A stretch of 64,000 bases of DNA from Brevibacterium antiquum (GTDB lineage: Bacteria; Actinomycetota; Actinomycetes; Actinomycetales; Brevibacteriaceae): contig NZ_JABASX010000008.1 in assembly GCF_016107655.1 (NCBI RefSeq), positions 124,001 to 188,000 on the forward strand, written 5' to 3'. Made by a program: the position numbers and the translations under genes. Shown here in pieces: positions 35,754 through 46,619 of this stretch (position 1 is its first letter; each line of letters begins with the position of its first letter). The notes beneath the pieces are model-generated. The model worked only from the letters and a program-made list of their open reading frames with translations. It searched no databases and was not told the origin of the DNA.

Positions 35754-38105
35754 TCAGTTGCCGCCGAGACCCGGCGCTTCGCCGCCGCCGTCTCCGCCGT
35801 TACCGCCGCCACCGGTACCGCCGCCGCCGTTACCGCCGGTGCCGCCGCCGTTGTTACTGCCGCCACCGCCGCCGTTGTTGCCGCCACCGCCGCCGGTGCC
35901 GCCACCACCGTTCTGGCCGCCGCCGGTGCCGCTGCCTCCGGCACCGCCGCCGCCACCGGTGCCGCCACCGCCCATGTACTTGCCGCTCGGCTTAGGGAAT
36001 CCGGTGTTGCCCTTCGTCTCCTTGACCGCGTCATTCATATAGGCCTGCCAGGTCTTACCGGAGATCGTGGCACCGTAGACGTGTCCGCGGACAACGCCCT
36101 CGCTGTTGTTTCTCCAGTCGCGTGTACCTGACGGGTCACCTGTCCAGACCGCGGTCGACAGTGTCTTCGTGAATCCGAGCAACCAGGTGTGGCCGACATC
36201 GAAGTTCGTCGTACCGGTCTTTGCACCTGCTGGTGCTCCGATCTTCAGCTGGGTGGTGGTACCGCCGTTGAACGTCTGTGTCAGAGCGTAGGCGACACCC
36301 TTGGCCACCTCTTTGTCGAGGACTCGCTTACAGCCTTCTCCCGGCACGTCGATGTTCTTGCCTGAGCGGTCCTTGATGGAGACGATCGGCTTCGGGCCGC
36401 AGAATTCGCCCTCGTTCGCGAAGGTCGCGAATGCCGCGGCCATTGCAATCGGTGTTGTCTCCGTCGTGCCCAGAATCGAGGATGGTGACAGGGCCTGGAT
36501 GAAGCCCGCCTTGTTCTTGAAGTCGAGCTTCTCGCCGCTGCCGTAGCGAATTCCAAGGTCCATGGCGGTGTCCATGATCTTGCACATATTGAGCTGGTTG
36601 CCCATAGCCGCATAACCGGTGTTCACCGACTTCTTCGTGGCTTCCAGCGCGGTCATCGAGCCCTTGCCCTCACCGTCACCGGCGTTGTTCGGGTCCCAGT
36701 CACCGGCCATGTTCGGACAGCCCTCATACTTCCAAGAACTTGCAGGGAAGTTGCGCTTGGTGGCGTTGACCGTGGTGTTGAGACCGCGACCGGATTTCAG
36801 CCACGTGGCCAGCACGAAGGGCTTCCAAGTCGAACCGACCTGGAATCCGCCACCGCCGTTGTGCTTCCTGTCGACCGTGTAATTGATGCTGGTCTTCTTG
36901 TTCTTTTCGTTCTTCTTGACCTCGCCGACCGTGTATTCGCGGTTCTCGGCCATGGCGATGACCTCGCCCGTGCCCGGTTCGATCGTGACCAGAGCGTGTC
37001 CGGCGCCGGACGGATCGCCCACAGGAACACGCTTCTTGATCTCCTTGTCAGCGATCTTCTGAATGTCTGGGTTGAGGCTGGTCTTGATCGTCAGTCCGCC
37101 CCGCTGCAGGAAGGCGAGACGCTCGTCGACGGTCTCGCCGAAGGTGTCGTCATTCTTGATGACGTTTTCGACGTAGTCGCAGAAGAACTCTGCGTTGCTC
37201 TTGGCCGAGGTACAGCCGTTCGGCGTCTCATGCAGATCGAGGTCGAGGTCGGTCTTCACCGCCTTGTCGTATTCCTTCTGAGTGATGTGCTTGTACTTGA
37301 GCATCTGCCCCAGGACGGTGTTGCGGCGCTTCTTCACCTGATCGGGGAAACGCTGCGGGTTGAAGGCCGAAGGGTTCTGCACAATGCCGGCGAGCATCGC
37401 CGACTGCTCGATATTCAGGTCCTTCGCGTCGATGCCCCAATACTTATGGGCGGCTGCCTGCACGCCGTAGGCGTTGGGTGAACCGGAGTAGTTGTTGATG
37501 TTCATGTAGCGGTTGAGAATGTCCTTTTTGTCGTACTTCTTCTCAACTGCCACCGCGAGTTTGGCTTCGCGGAGCTTACGCGCATAGCCGGCCGTGCCAT
37601 CCGACTCCTTGGCCGCTGACACGCCCTCTTTGTCCGCTTCGGCATGGGCGTTCTCCGCCAGCACGTTCTTCACGTACTGCTGAGTCAGCGTTGATCCGCC
37701 CTGCGTTGTCGAGGACACCATATTGTGCACCGCTGCACGCGCGATGCCCTCGATATCGACGCCGCCGTGTTCGAAGTACCGGTAGTCCTCGACTGCGATC
37801 GTCGCGTCCTGCATATGATCTGAGATCTCGTCGAGAGGCACCTCGACTCGGTTCTGCCAGTAGAACTCCGCGATCTCCGAACCATCGGAGGCGAGCATCG
37901 TCGACTTCTCTCCCAGGTCCTGGATCTCCAGGGTCGCGGGAAGTGAATTGAAGATCTCGACGGCACTGTTTGCACTGGCAGTAGCTACACCGACTCCGGG
38001 GATGGCAAGACCGGCGGCGACGATTCCCGCCACCGCGCTCACGGCGACGAACTGGAGAAACGCGCCTGTCTTGGTCGGATTCGGATTTGACTCAGGAGAC
38101 ACCAT
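35754..38105 (-). CDS. Class A penicillin-binding protein (bifunctional transglycosylase/transpeptidase) with Gly-rich tail
   Basis: 783 residues. One N-terminal membrane helix, then glycosyltransferase family 51 motifs EDYRYFEHGGVD (catalytic Glu) and QGGSTLTQQYVKN. In the transpeptidase domain the SxxK is STWK in GSTWKPFV, the SxN is SVN in TKKSVNTGYAAMG, and KTG is in AGAKTGTTNF. The last 80 or so residues are almost only Gly, Asn, Ser and Thr. Resembles mycobacterial PonA2 in context but has no PASTA domain. Builds peptidoglycan at the cell surface. Confidence 0.94.
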   Translation of the reverse strand: MVSPESNPNPTKTGAFLQFVAVSAVAGIVAAGLAIPGVGVATASANSAVEIFNSLPATLEIQDLGEKSTMLASDGSEIAEFYWQNRVEVPLDEISDHMQDATIAVEDYRYFEHGGVDIEGIARAAVHNMVSSTTQGGSTLTQQYVKNVLAENAHAEADKEGVSAAKESDGTAGYARKLREAKLAVAVEKKYDKKDILNRYMNINNYSGSPNAYGVQAAAHKYWGIDAKDLNIEQSAMLAGIVQNPSAFNPQRFPDQVKKRRNTVLGQMLKYKHITQKEYDKAVKTDLDLDLHETPNGCTSAKSNAEFFCDYVENVIKNDDTFGETVDERLAFLQRGGLTIKTSLNPDIQKIADKEIKKRVPVGDPSGAGHALVTIEPGTGEVIAMAENREYTVGEVKKNEKNKKTSINYTVDRKHNGGGGFQVGSTWKPFVLATWLKSGRGLNTTVNATKRNFPASSWKYEGCPNMAGDWDPNNAGDGEGKGSMTALEATKKSVNTGYAAMGNQLNMCKIMDTAMDLGIRYGSGEKLDFKNKAGFIQALSPSSILGTTETTPIAMAAAFATFANEGEFCGPKPIVSIKDRSGKNIDVPGEGCKRVLDKEVAKGVAYALTQTFNGGTTTQLKIGAPAGAKTGTTNFDVGHTWLLGFTKTLSTAVWTGDPSGTRDWRNNSEGVVRGHVYGATISGKTWQAYMNDAVKETKGNTGFPKPSGKYMGGGGTGGGGGAGGSGTGGGQNGGGGTGGGGGNNGGGGGSNNGGGTGGNGGGGTGGGGNGGDGGGEAPGLGGN

Positions 38106-38137
38106 GAAACCAAGTTTAGCTAATACGACTTGTGCAA

Positions 38138-38159
38138 GTTCTCAAAAATCATTGAGAAC
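38138..38159 (-). terminator. 8-bp hairpin after the metallophosphoesterase stop
   Basis: GTTCTCAA (38138-38145) with TTGAGAAC (38152-38159), directly downstream of the metallophosphoesterase stop and upstream of the PBP start, so either terminator or PBP operator. Confidence 0.45.
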
Positions 38160-38160
38160 G

Positions 38161-39129
38161 TCAGACTCCAGGGACGAGCGTCAACAGGCTGACCTCGGGA
38201 CGGCAGGCGAAACGCACCGGTGAGAAGGGCGAGAAACCCAATCCGGCGGAGATTTCGACGAGAGATTTTCGATAGGGAAACAGGCCTCTCGCGCGTGTCC
38301 GATCGAGGTCGCAGTTCGTCACCGGCGCGCCCCAGAAGGGCACCCGGATCTGTCCCCCGTGAGTGTGCCCGGTCATGATGAGGTCAGCCCCCGCCGAGGC
38401 GAACGCCTCCAGCGTCCGCGAATAGGGAGCATGCGTGACCCCGACTTTCACCCCAGCTTCAGAATCGAATCGAGGGTAGTCAAACGCGTCAGGGCCGCGG
38501 CCCTGACCGTCGCTGGGCTGGATCCGGTCACGGTCGATGTGGGAGTCCCCCAGGCCGCAGAAGTCGATGCGGGTCCCACGGATCGTCAGAGTCGCCTCGG
38601 CGTTGTCGAGGAAATGCCACCCGCGGGTGCTGCTGGGCGTGTCACCGGTCGACACTTCGCTGACTGTTTCGTCTCTGGCCTCGAACCCGCGGATCAGGGC
38701 TTTCACGTCGAGGTCGGGCTCCGTGCGGTGCTTGACCTCGGAGGGGGACCGCAGGTAGGTGGCTGGGTTCTTCGCCTTGGGTGAGAAGAAGTCGTTGGAT
38801 CCGAGGACGAAGACGCCGGGTACATCAAGAAGTCCGTCGAAGACGTCGAGGACAGTGGGCACGATGTCTGCAGAGAGGTTGTCCCCGGTGTTGACGACGA
38901 CATCCGGTTCCAGTCGTGTCAGCGCTTTGACCCAGGCGGCCCGGTGCTTCTGCCAGGGCGCCAGGTGCAGATCGGAGACGTGCAGCATCCGGATGCTCTG
39001 TGCACCGGCCGGCAGGATCGGCAAAGTGTGGCGGCGGACGGTAAAGAGGTGCGGTTCGATGACCGCGCCCCAGATTCCAGCCGCCGCGGGGACTGCAAGG
39101 GCGCCGGCGAATAGTGCACGCTTCTTCAT
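38161..39129 (-). CDS. Metallophosphoesterase (YkuE/Rv3683-like)
   Basis: 322 residues. N-terminal single membrane helix or signal sequence (RALFAGALAVPAAAGIWG), then calcineurin-like motifs HVSDLHLAPW, VVVNTGDNLSA, VLGSNDFF (GSND in place of the usual GNHD) and MTGHTHGGQIRVP. Members act on membrane-linked phosphates such as UDP-diacylglucosamine, though substrate here is unknown. Gene order PBP-metallophosphoesterase matches mycobacteria. Confidence 0.88.
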   Translation of the reverse strand: MKKRALFAGALAVPAAAGIWGAVIEPHLFTVRRHTLPILPAGAQSIRMLHVSDLHLAPWQKHRAAWVKALTRLEPDVVVNTGDNLSADIVPTVLDVFDGLLDVPGVFVLGSNDFFSPKAKNPATYLRSPSEVKHRTEPDLDVKALIRGFEARDETVSEVSTGDTPSSTRGWHFLDNAEATLTIRGTRIDFCGLGDSHIDRDRIQPSDGQGRGPDAFDYPRFDSEAGVKVGVTHAPYSRTLEAFASAGADLIMTGHTHGGQIRVPFWGAPVTNCDLDRTRARGLFPYRKSLVEISAGLGFSPFSPVRFACRPEVSLLTLVPGV

Positions 39130-39191
39130 TCGTCCAACTCTAGTCGGCCTCGGGATCCCCTCGTGGACCCGGCCCCCGAGCTTCCGTCATA

Positions 39192-39237
39192 GTGGGCTCC
39201 CGTTCGAAGATTCGCGCGTTCTCGAACGCGAGCCCAC
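39192..39237 (-). terminator. Terminator of the metal ABC operon
   Basis: GTGGGCTCCCGTTCGA (39192-39207) and 39222-39237 form a 16-bp stem with one mismatch and 14-base loop, about 25 bases past the permease stop. Confidence 0.7.
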
Positions 39238-39260
39238 AATCACAGACTGCCAACGGCACC

Positions 39261-40172
39261 TCAGGCCGGGAACGCGACCGGCTTGTCGTGTTCATCGGCG
39301 GCACGGGCCGTGCGGCGGCGATGCAGATGCTTCATCCGGCGCTGCCCCACGAGCCTGCAGACAAGGTAGATGAGGAAGGAGATCGTGGTGACGAATGGGC
39401 TGATCGGCACCACCGGCGAGCCCAGTGCGATGAGGATGCCGCCGACGGAGGCGGTGACCGCGAAGATGACGCTGAACACCGGCACCCACACCGGGGAGGC
39501 CGAGAGCTGGGTGGCCGCCGCGGCTGGAGTGATGAGCAGAGCCAGCACCAGGAGGACGCCCACGACCTGCACGCTCAATGCCACGGCCAGGCCGAGGACG
39601 AGCATGAACACGATCGTCAGCCCGGACACCGGGACCCCTTTGGCACGTGCCACCTCGGGGTCGAGGCTGGCGAACATGAGCGGTCGCCAGATGACGGCGA
39701 GCACGAGGAGCACGATCAGCGAGCACACGACGAGGGTCATGATCTGGCCCGGGGTGATGGCCACGATCTGCCCGGTCAACAGGCCGAATTTGCTGGCGGC
39801 ACGTCCGTCGTAGAGGGCGAGGAACAGAATCGCGAGGCCCAGCCCGAAGGGCATGAGCACCCCGATGATGGCGTTCTTCTCCGAGGCTTTGGCCCCACCG
39901 ATGCCGATGATGAGTGCGGCGATGATTGAGCCGATGATGGACCCGCCGACCACATCGAAGCCGATGAGGAGGGCAAAGGCGGCACCGGCGAACGAGAGTT
40001 CGGAGACGCCGTGGACAGCGAAGGGAATGTCACGGGCCATGACGAAGACGCTGATGAGGCCGCCGACGACGCCGAGCAGTCCGGCGGCGATGAGCGAGTT
40101 GGTCAGCAGCGCCACCAGTTCGCCGTAGTCCTCGAAGGTGAATAGGCTGCCGAAGATCTCCTGAGCCGACAT
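39261..40172 (-). CDS. Metal ABC transporter permease (ZnuB/AztB-like)
   Basis: 303 residues with about eight hydrophobic helices of the ABC-3 permease family (GVSELSFAGAAFALLIG; VLLVLALLITPAAAATQLS). ATG 40172 overlaps the ATPase stop by one base (TGATG). The tail is basic. Carries Zn2+ or Mn2+ across the membrane; the His-rich partner makes zinc more likely. Confidence 0.9.
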   Translation of the reverse strand: MSAQEIFGSLFTFEDYGELVALLTNSLIAAGLLGVVGGLISVFVMARDIPFAVHGVSELSFAGAAFALLIGFDVVGGSIIGSIIAALIIGIGGAKASEKNAIIGVLMPFGLGLAILFLALYDGRAASKFGLLTGQIVAITPGQIMTLVVCSLIVLLVLAVIWRPLMFASLDPEVARAKGVPVSGLTIVFMLVLGLAVALSVQVVGVLLVLALLITPAAAATQLSASPVWVPVFSVIFAVTASVGGILIALGSPVVPISPFVTTISFLIYLVCRLVGQRRMKHLHRRRTARAADEHDKPVAFPA

Positions 40173-41041
40173 CAGATCGCACCTCGTTCTATGCTCATGT
40201 CGTCCTCGTGGACGTGGTGGTCCACGCATTCGGCTTCGCCGCCGACCACGATAAGCCGACCGCCTACCCGGACGACTTCGACCGGGGAACCATAGAGTCG
40301 GGTCAGCGATTGGGTGGTCATGACCTCGGCGGGGGTGCCGACGAGGAAGTGGCCGCCGACGATGTAGAGGACGCGGTCGACGTAGGGCAGGATCGGGTTG
40401 ATCTCGTGGGTGACGAAGACGACTGAGGTGTTGCGTTTGACTCGCTGCTCATGGAGCAGGTTGGCCACGACCTTCTGATGGTGGATGTCCAGGGACAGCA
40501 GCGGCTCGTCACAGAGAAGCACCGAGGGGTCGTTGGCCAGGGCCTGAGCCACGCGCAGTCGCTGCAGCTCACCGCCGGACAGGGTCCCGGCTGGGGCGTC
40601 CGCGTATTCTCGGGCGCCGACGGATTCGAGGAGTTCATCGACCAGCTGCCGGCGGCGCTTCAGGAACCGGCCGGGTCCCCAACAGTGTCCGTCGATGCCC
40701 ATCCGCACCAGATCGCGACCCCGCATCGGGGTGTGTTGGTCGATTCCGCGCTGCTGGGGGATGTAGCCGATGGCCGAGTTCCCCGAGTGGACATTCCGGC
40801 CATTGATCTCAGCCGAGCCGGTGGACAGCGCATGCTGGCCCAACAGCACCTTGAGCAGCGAAGTCTTTCCTGTCCCGTTCGGGCCCAGCACCGCCACGAA
40901 CTCCCCCGGCGCGACGTCGAGATCGAGGTCGTGCCAGAGCACACGCTCTCCGAATCGCAGTTCGGCATCGCGCAGACGGATCACCGGAGGGTGATCGGCG
41001 GATGCGGTCTGCGCGGGAGAAGCGTCGGAATCAGTGGCCAT
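40172..41041 (-). CDS. Metal ABC transporter ATP-binding protein (ZnuC/AztA-like)
   Basis: 289 residues. Walker A GPNGTGKTS, signature LSGGELQRLRVAQAL, Walker B SVLLCDEPLLSLD, H-loop VFVTHEIN. Starts 2 bases after the binding-protein stop on the minus strand and overlaps the permease gene. Confidence 0.92.
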   Translation of the reverse strand: MATDSDASPAQTASADHPPVIRLRDAELRFGERVLWHDLDLDVAPGEFVAVLGPNGTGKTSLLKVLLGQHALSTGSAEINGRNVHSGNSAIGYIPQQRGIDQHTPMRGRDLVRMGIDGHCWGPGRFLKRRRQLVDELLESVGAREYADAPAGTLSGGELQRLRVAQALANDPSVLLCDEPLLSLDIHHQKVVANLLHEQRVKRNTSVVFVTHEINPILPYVDRVLYIVGGHFLVGTPAEVMTTQSLTRLYGSPVEVVRVGGRLIVVGGEAECVDHHVHEDDMSIERGAI

Positions 41042-41043
41042 TC

Positions 41044-42003
41044 TCAGTGTTCATGTCCTTCGAGCGCAGTGGAGATTTCGGTGATGTAGTCGCCCATCCA
41101 ATCCGCGTAGTGCGCATCGGCCGGCATCGTCTCGCCGAGGTCGACGACCGGAACGTCGGATTTCTCAGCCGTGGATTTCAGCTGCTCTGCCTGTGGACCT
41201 GCCGCTTGAGTATTGTACCCAAGCAGCACCGCCTCGCCCGAGGAGATCTGCTCCTCGGCCTTCTTCAGCACCAGAGGCGGCACGTCATTGCCCTCTTCCA
41301 CCGCTTCAAGGAACTCATCGGAGGTGATGTTCTTCAGGCCCATGTCCTCAAACAGCCACAGCGGCACGGGTTCGGTGGCAGCGACCTCCTCTCCACTATG
41401 TTCTGCCTTGGCGCCGTCGATCTGCGACTGCAGCTTCTCCAGCGTCTTCTTATAGTCATCCGCGTTGGCTGCGAAGTCATCCTTGTGCTCAGGCTCAGCC
41501 TCGCCGAGGTGGGTTGCGACCTCGTCGACGAGCTTCGTCATCGTGGGGACGGAGTACCAGAGATGTTCGTTGAATTCCCCGTGTTCATGGGCTTCCTCGT
41601 CACCATGGTCATGGCCCTCATTGCCGACCCCTTCAGATCCGGGCAGGCCGGAGATCGAGACTGTATCGATGGTACCGACGTCGACGTCGGAGGCTTCGAG
41701 CATCGTGGTCATGAACGAGTCGTAGCCGCCGCCGTTCTGCACCACCAGATCGGCCTTCGACAGCTTCAATCGGTCCTGGGTCGTCGCCTCATAGGAATGC
41801 GGGTCCTGGTTGGGGTCGTCGATGACAGCGCTCACCTTCGCGAAGTCGCCTGCCACCTGCGACACGATGTCGGCGTACACATTGGTCGAAGCGACCACAG
41901 AGAGCTCGGTGGACCCCGATGCCTGTCCCCCGCATCCACTCAGGGCGGCAACAGCTGTGAGGGCGGCTGCCCCGGATATGAAGCCGAGTAGGGAAGAGCG
42001 CAT
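41044..42003 (-). CDS. Zinc/metal-binding lipoprotein of ABC importer (ZnuA/AztC-like)
   Basis: 319 residues. Lipobox AALSGC gives a membrane-anchored lipoprotein. The cluster A-I fold shows NVYADIVSQVAGDFAKVS, DPHSYEAT (His ligand), a His/Asp/Glu-rich flexible loop (GHDHGDEEAHEHG) that suits zinc capture, and HLWYSVPTM (His ligand). ATG 42003 is near GGAG upstream. It is the first gene of the operon. Confidence 0.92.
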   Translation of the reverse strand: MRSSLLGFISGAAALTAVAALSGCGGQASGSTELSVVASTNVYADIVSQVAGDFAKVSAVIDDPNQDPHSYEATTQDRLKLSKADLVVQNGGGYDSFMTTMLEASDVDVGTIDTVSISGLPGSEGVGNEGHDHGDEEAHEHGEFNEHLWYSVPTMTKLVDEVATHLGEAEPEHKDDFAANADDYKKTLEKLQSQIDGAKAEHSGEEVAATEPVPLWLFEDMGLKNITSDEFLEAVEEGNDVPPLVLKKAEEQISSGEAVLLGYNTQAAGPQAEQLKSTAEKSDVPVVDLGETMPADAHYADWMGDYITEISTALEGHEH

Positions 42004-42033
42004 GATGAGCCTTTCGGAGCGTAGGTGAGGAGG

Positions 42034-42056
42034 AGTGTGACGACGACGTTCACACT
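42034..42056. promoter_or_regulatory. Inverted repeat AGTGTGA-N9-TCACACT upstream of the metal importer
   Basis: Seven-base perfect arms 42034-42040 and 42050-42056, 31 bases from the lipoprotein start. Candidate operator in the leader. Confidence 0.5.
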
Positions 42057-42080
42057 ACTCAGCCCGAAGACTCACCACTA

Positions 42081-42096
42081 ATATAAATATTTATAT
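42081..42096. promoter_or_regulatory. AT-only 16-bp palindrome (candidate metalloregulator operator)
   Basis: ATATAAATATTTATAT is a perfect palindrome in GC-rich surroundings, upstream of the metal importer and overlapping a probable -10 region (TATATT on the minus strand). AT-rich palindromes of this kind are typical of ArsR/SmtB operators, but this assignment is inference. Confidence 0.55.
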
Positions 42097-42164
42097 ATAG
42101 CAACTTGTTTATGTGCTCCCGCCTCGCTCGATCCACTCCGAGCTTGAAGACGTTCCAGCAATGT

Positions 42165-42197
42165 CGAACGCCCGAGAGCAAGGCTCTCGGGCGTTCG
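42165..42197 (-). terminator. Terminator of lysC-asd
   Basis: CGAACGCCCGAGAGC (42165-42179) pairs perfectly with 42183-42197 over a 3-base loop, just beyond the asd stop. Confidence 0.8.
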
Positions 42198-42215
42198 GTT
42201 CGGCTATCCGACTGC

Positions 42216-44590
<2,375 letters not shown>

Positions 44591-44859
44591 TGCAGTCTCT
44601 TCCTTATCGCTGATAAGTTCCGTGCCGGGCGATCGATTCCATGCTTCCGAACATGGTTGTCTCGTGCTTGCATCGATCAGGATTTCAGCCGTGTCGGCTC
44701 TCCGGCACCGTGACCATTGTATGAGGTCAGCCGTTTCACTTCACCTTCGCCCGTTATTCAGACACTGCCCAGGTCCCCGGATTCTACGTCGTGGATCCGC
44801 TGAGATCCCCGAGCTGCTAACGATCGCGGGCGTTTCGCCAGTGACGCGTTCTGCTCGTC

Positions 44860-45093
44860 TCAGTCGGGCCGAACGTTGACGGTGAAAAGGTCGCCAGGTT
44901 GGCAATCGAGCACTTGGCACAATGCGATGAGCGTGGAGTATCTGATGGCTTTGGCGCGGTTGTTCTTGAGCACCGACAAGTTAGCCAAGGACACATCAAC
45001 ACGCCTCGAGAGCTCAGTCAGACTCAGCCCTCTCTGCGTCAGCACCGAGTCAAGATGACAGACGACGTGCAGCGACTCGAATTCCTCGACCAT
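44860..45093 (-). CDS. XRE-family HTH regulator (YozG-like)
   Basis: 77 residues: HLDSVLTQRGLSLTELSRRV, then DVSLANLSVLKNNRAKAIRY and LCQVLDCQPGDLFTV, the small Cro/C1 regulator that accompanies DUF2975 membrane proteins. It overlaps the upstream gene by one base (TGATG). Likely binds the palindromic promoter upstream of the pair. Confidence 0.85.
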   Translation of the reverse strand: MVEEFESLHVVCHLDSVLTQRGLSLTELSRRVDVSLANLSVLKNNRAKAIRYSTLIALCQVLDCQPGDLFTVNVRPD

Positions 45094-45788
45094 CAGACGA
45101 GGCCCTCGAGTTCTTCCTGGGCCTTCTGCCCCGACTTGAAACAGCGGCGCAGCAGCTCGATTCCACCGACGACACCCAAGAGCACGAACGCCTGGACGGT
45201 CGTCACGCCGGGGCCGACGTCATCGGCGATGTCGAGGTCGCGCGAGACCATGTTGCTGCCCAGCACCATGGCAGCGAAGTACACCAACCACCCGACGGCG
45301 ATGACGCTCTCGAGTACCCCGAGCGCTTTGATCGACCGAGCAGTGAACGGGTCGCCCTTGGCGATGCCCCTGATCACAGGCACTATAGAGACCGCGGCGA
45401 CGACGGCGGTGAGCGTCAGAACGATCTTCGCAATGAGAAGGAGCACCAGCGTCGCGGTGGCCAGATCGGTGGTCGCCACCGTTATCTGAGTCAAGCCACT
45501 CAGCGTTGCCTCCGCCCCCGGGAAATCGAGCGCGGCTGCCGCGTCGGATTCGAATTCAAGCGGAAGCCTGATCTGCGCATGAGCGAGGCCTGTGACCAGC
45601 TCGGTCACGGCAAAGATCACGTAGAACGCGAGCGCCATTCCGACCCAGAGTTCGTAGCCCGTGCCCAGGGCCTTCTGTTTGGCAGGGCCGTCTCCGCGCT
45701 TCATCCCACCCTTGAGACCATTGAGACTTCCGCTGACGGTGTCGTCTGGCTCCTCGGGCAGTTCGCTGCGTCCGTTTTCCTGTGGCAT
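45093..45788 (-). CDS. DUF2975-type membrane protein
   Basis: 231 residues with about four hydrophobic segments (LWVGMALAFYVIFAVTELV; LATATLVLLLIAKIVLTLTA; IAVGWLVYFAAMVLG; TTVQAFVLLGVVGGIELL). GDPFTARSIKAL is characteristic of DUF2975. The N-terminal 40 residues are acidic. It pairs with the small HTH gene, an arrangement seen in Firmicutes and Actinobacteria; it may control the regulator's activity by binding or a signal. Function unknown. Confidence 0.8.
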   Translation of the reverse strand: MPQENGRSELPEEPDDTVSGSLNGLKGGMKRGDGPAKQKALGTGYELWVGMALAFYVIFAVTELVTGLAHAQIRLPLEFESDAAAALDFPGAEATLSGLTQITVATTDLATATLVLLLIAKIVLTLTAVVAAVSIVPVIRGIAKGDPFTARSIKALGVLESVIAVGWLVYFAAMVLGSNMVSRDLDIADDVGPGVTTVQAFVLLGVVGGIELLRRCFKSGQKAQEELEGLV

Positions 45789-45869
45789 GATCCTGCCTTC
45801 TCTTCGTGGCGAGTCCAGGTGGGAACGTCAAGTCTCCGGCCCAGATCCACCGCATCGACTCGCAAATGG

Positions 45870-45920
45870 TTATCGTTAGTCGATATATCGATAAACAATA
45901 TACTTCACGATAATCGATAT
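45870..45920. promoter_or_regulatory. TATCGA-rich palindromic promoter of the DUF2975/HTH pair
   Basis: TCGATATATCGA (45880-45891) is a perfect 12-bp palindrome, flanked by TTATCGTTA (about 45870) and CGATAATCGATAT (45908-45920). Three related boxes in 50 bases of otherwise GC-rich DNA suggest cooperative binding, most probably by the small HTH protein itself. Confidence 0.6.
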
Positions 45921-46013
45921 GGCGTCAAGGACAGGGATCGAACGACTGCTGACGGCAGAAGACGAGCACTGACCCGAGGAAACGATCAGCAGAGGCGGAG
46001 CTGTGGAGTCAGA

Positions 46014-46619
46014 TCAGTCCATTTCGCGGCGGCCGGAGAAAGCACGCCCGAGAGTGACCTCGTCGGCGTATTCAAGGTCTCCCCCGACGGGCAGTCCCGA
46101 GGCCAGCCTGGTCACGGTCACTCCCAGAGAGTTGAGCAGCCGCACGAGGTAGGTGGCTGTGGCTTCACCCTCGAGGTTGGGGTCGGTGGCGATGACACAT
46201 TCCTTGACCTCGCCGTCCTGCAGACGCGGCATCAGCTCTTTGATGCGCAGATTGTCGGGACCGACTCCTGCCATGGGATCGATCGCGCCGCCGAGGACGT
46301 GATAGAGGCCCCTGTATTCACGGGTGCGTTCGATGGCGACGACATCCTTCGGCTCTTCGACGACGCAGATCATCGAACGATCACGACGCGGATCCTGACA
46401 GACGGTGCACTCTGCCTCCTCAGAGACATTGCCGCAGATATCGCAGAAGCGCACGCGCTTCTTCACTTCGGTCAGGGCCTGAGCCAGGGCGCTGACATCG
46501 GCGGATTCAGATTGGAGAATGTGGAACGCCAGCCGCTGCGCGGACTTCGGGCCAATGCCCGGAAGCTTGCCGAATTCCTCGACCAGGTCCTGCAGGGCAC
46601 CTTCGTAAACCGCGCTCAT
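46014..46619 (-). CDS. recR: Recombination protein RecR
   Basis: 201 residues. HhH N-terminus ([17 protein letters not shown]), zinc finger [16 protein letters not shown] and a Toprim domain ([14 protein letters not shown]). Works with RecF/RecO to load RecA at gaps. ATG overlaps the dnaX stop by 4 bases. Confidence 0.97.
   Translation of the reverse strand: MSAVYEGALQDLVEEFGKLPGIGPKSAQRLAFHILQSESADVSALAQALTEVKKRVRFCDICGNVSEEAECTVCQDPRRDRSMICVVEEPKDVVAIERTREYRGLYHVLGGAIDPMAGVGPDNLRIKELMPRLQDGEVKECVIATDPNLEGEATATYLVRLLNSLGVTVTRLASGLPVGGDLEYADEVTLGRAFSGRREMD

Noticed and set aside
35668..36131. Plus-strand Pro/Ala-rich open frames opposite the PBP tail
   Set aside because: They mirror the Gly-rich repeat codons of the PBP and have no independent support.
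44591..44859. Lysine riboswitch or other leader RNA before lysC
   Set aside because: I looked for L-box hallmarks in the 269-base spacer and saw none; it holds only short inverted repeats.
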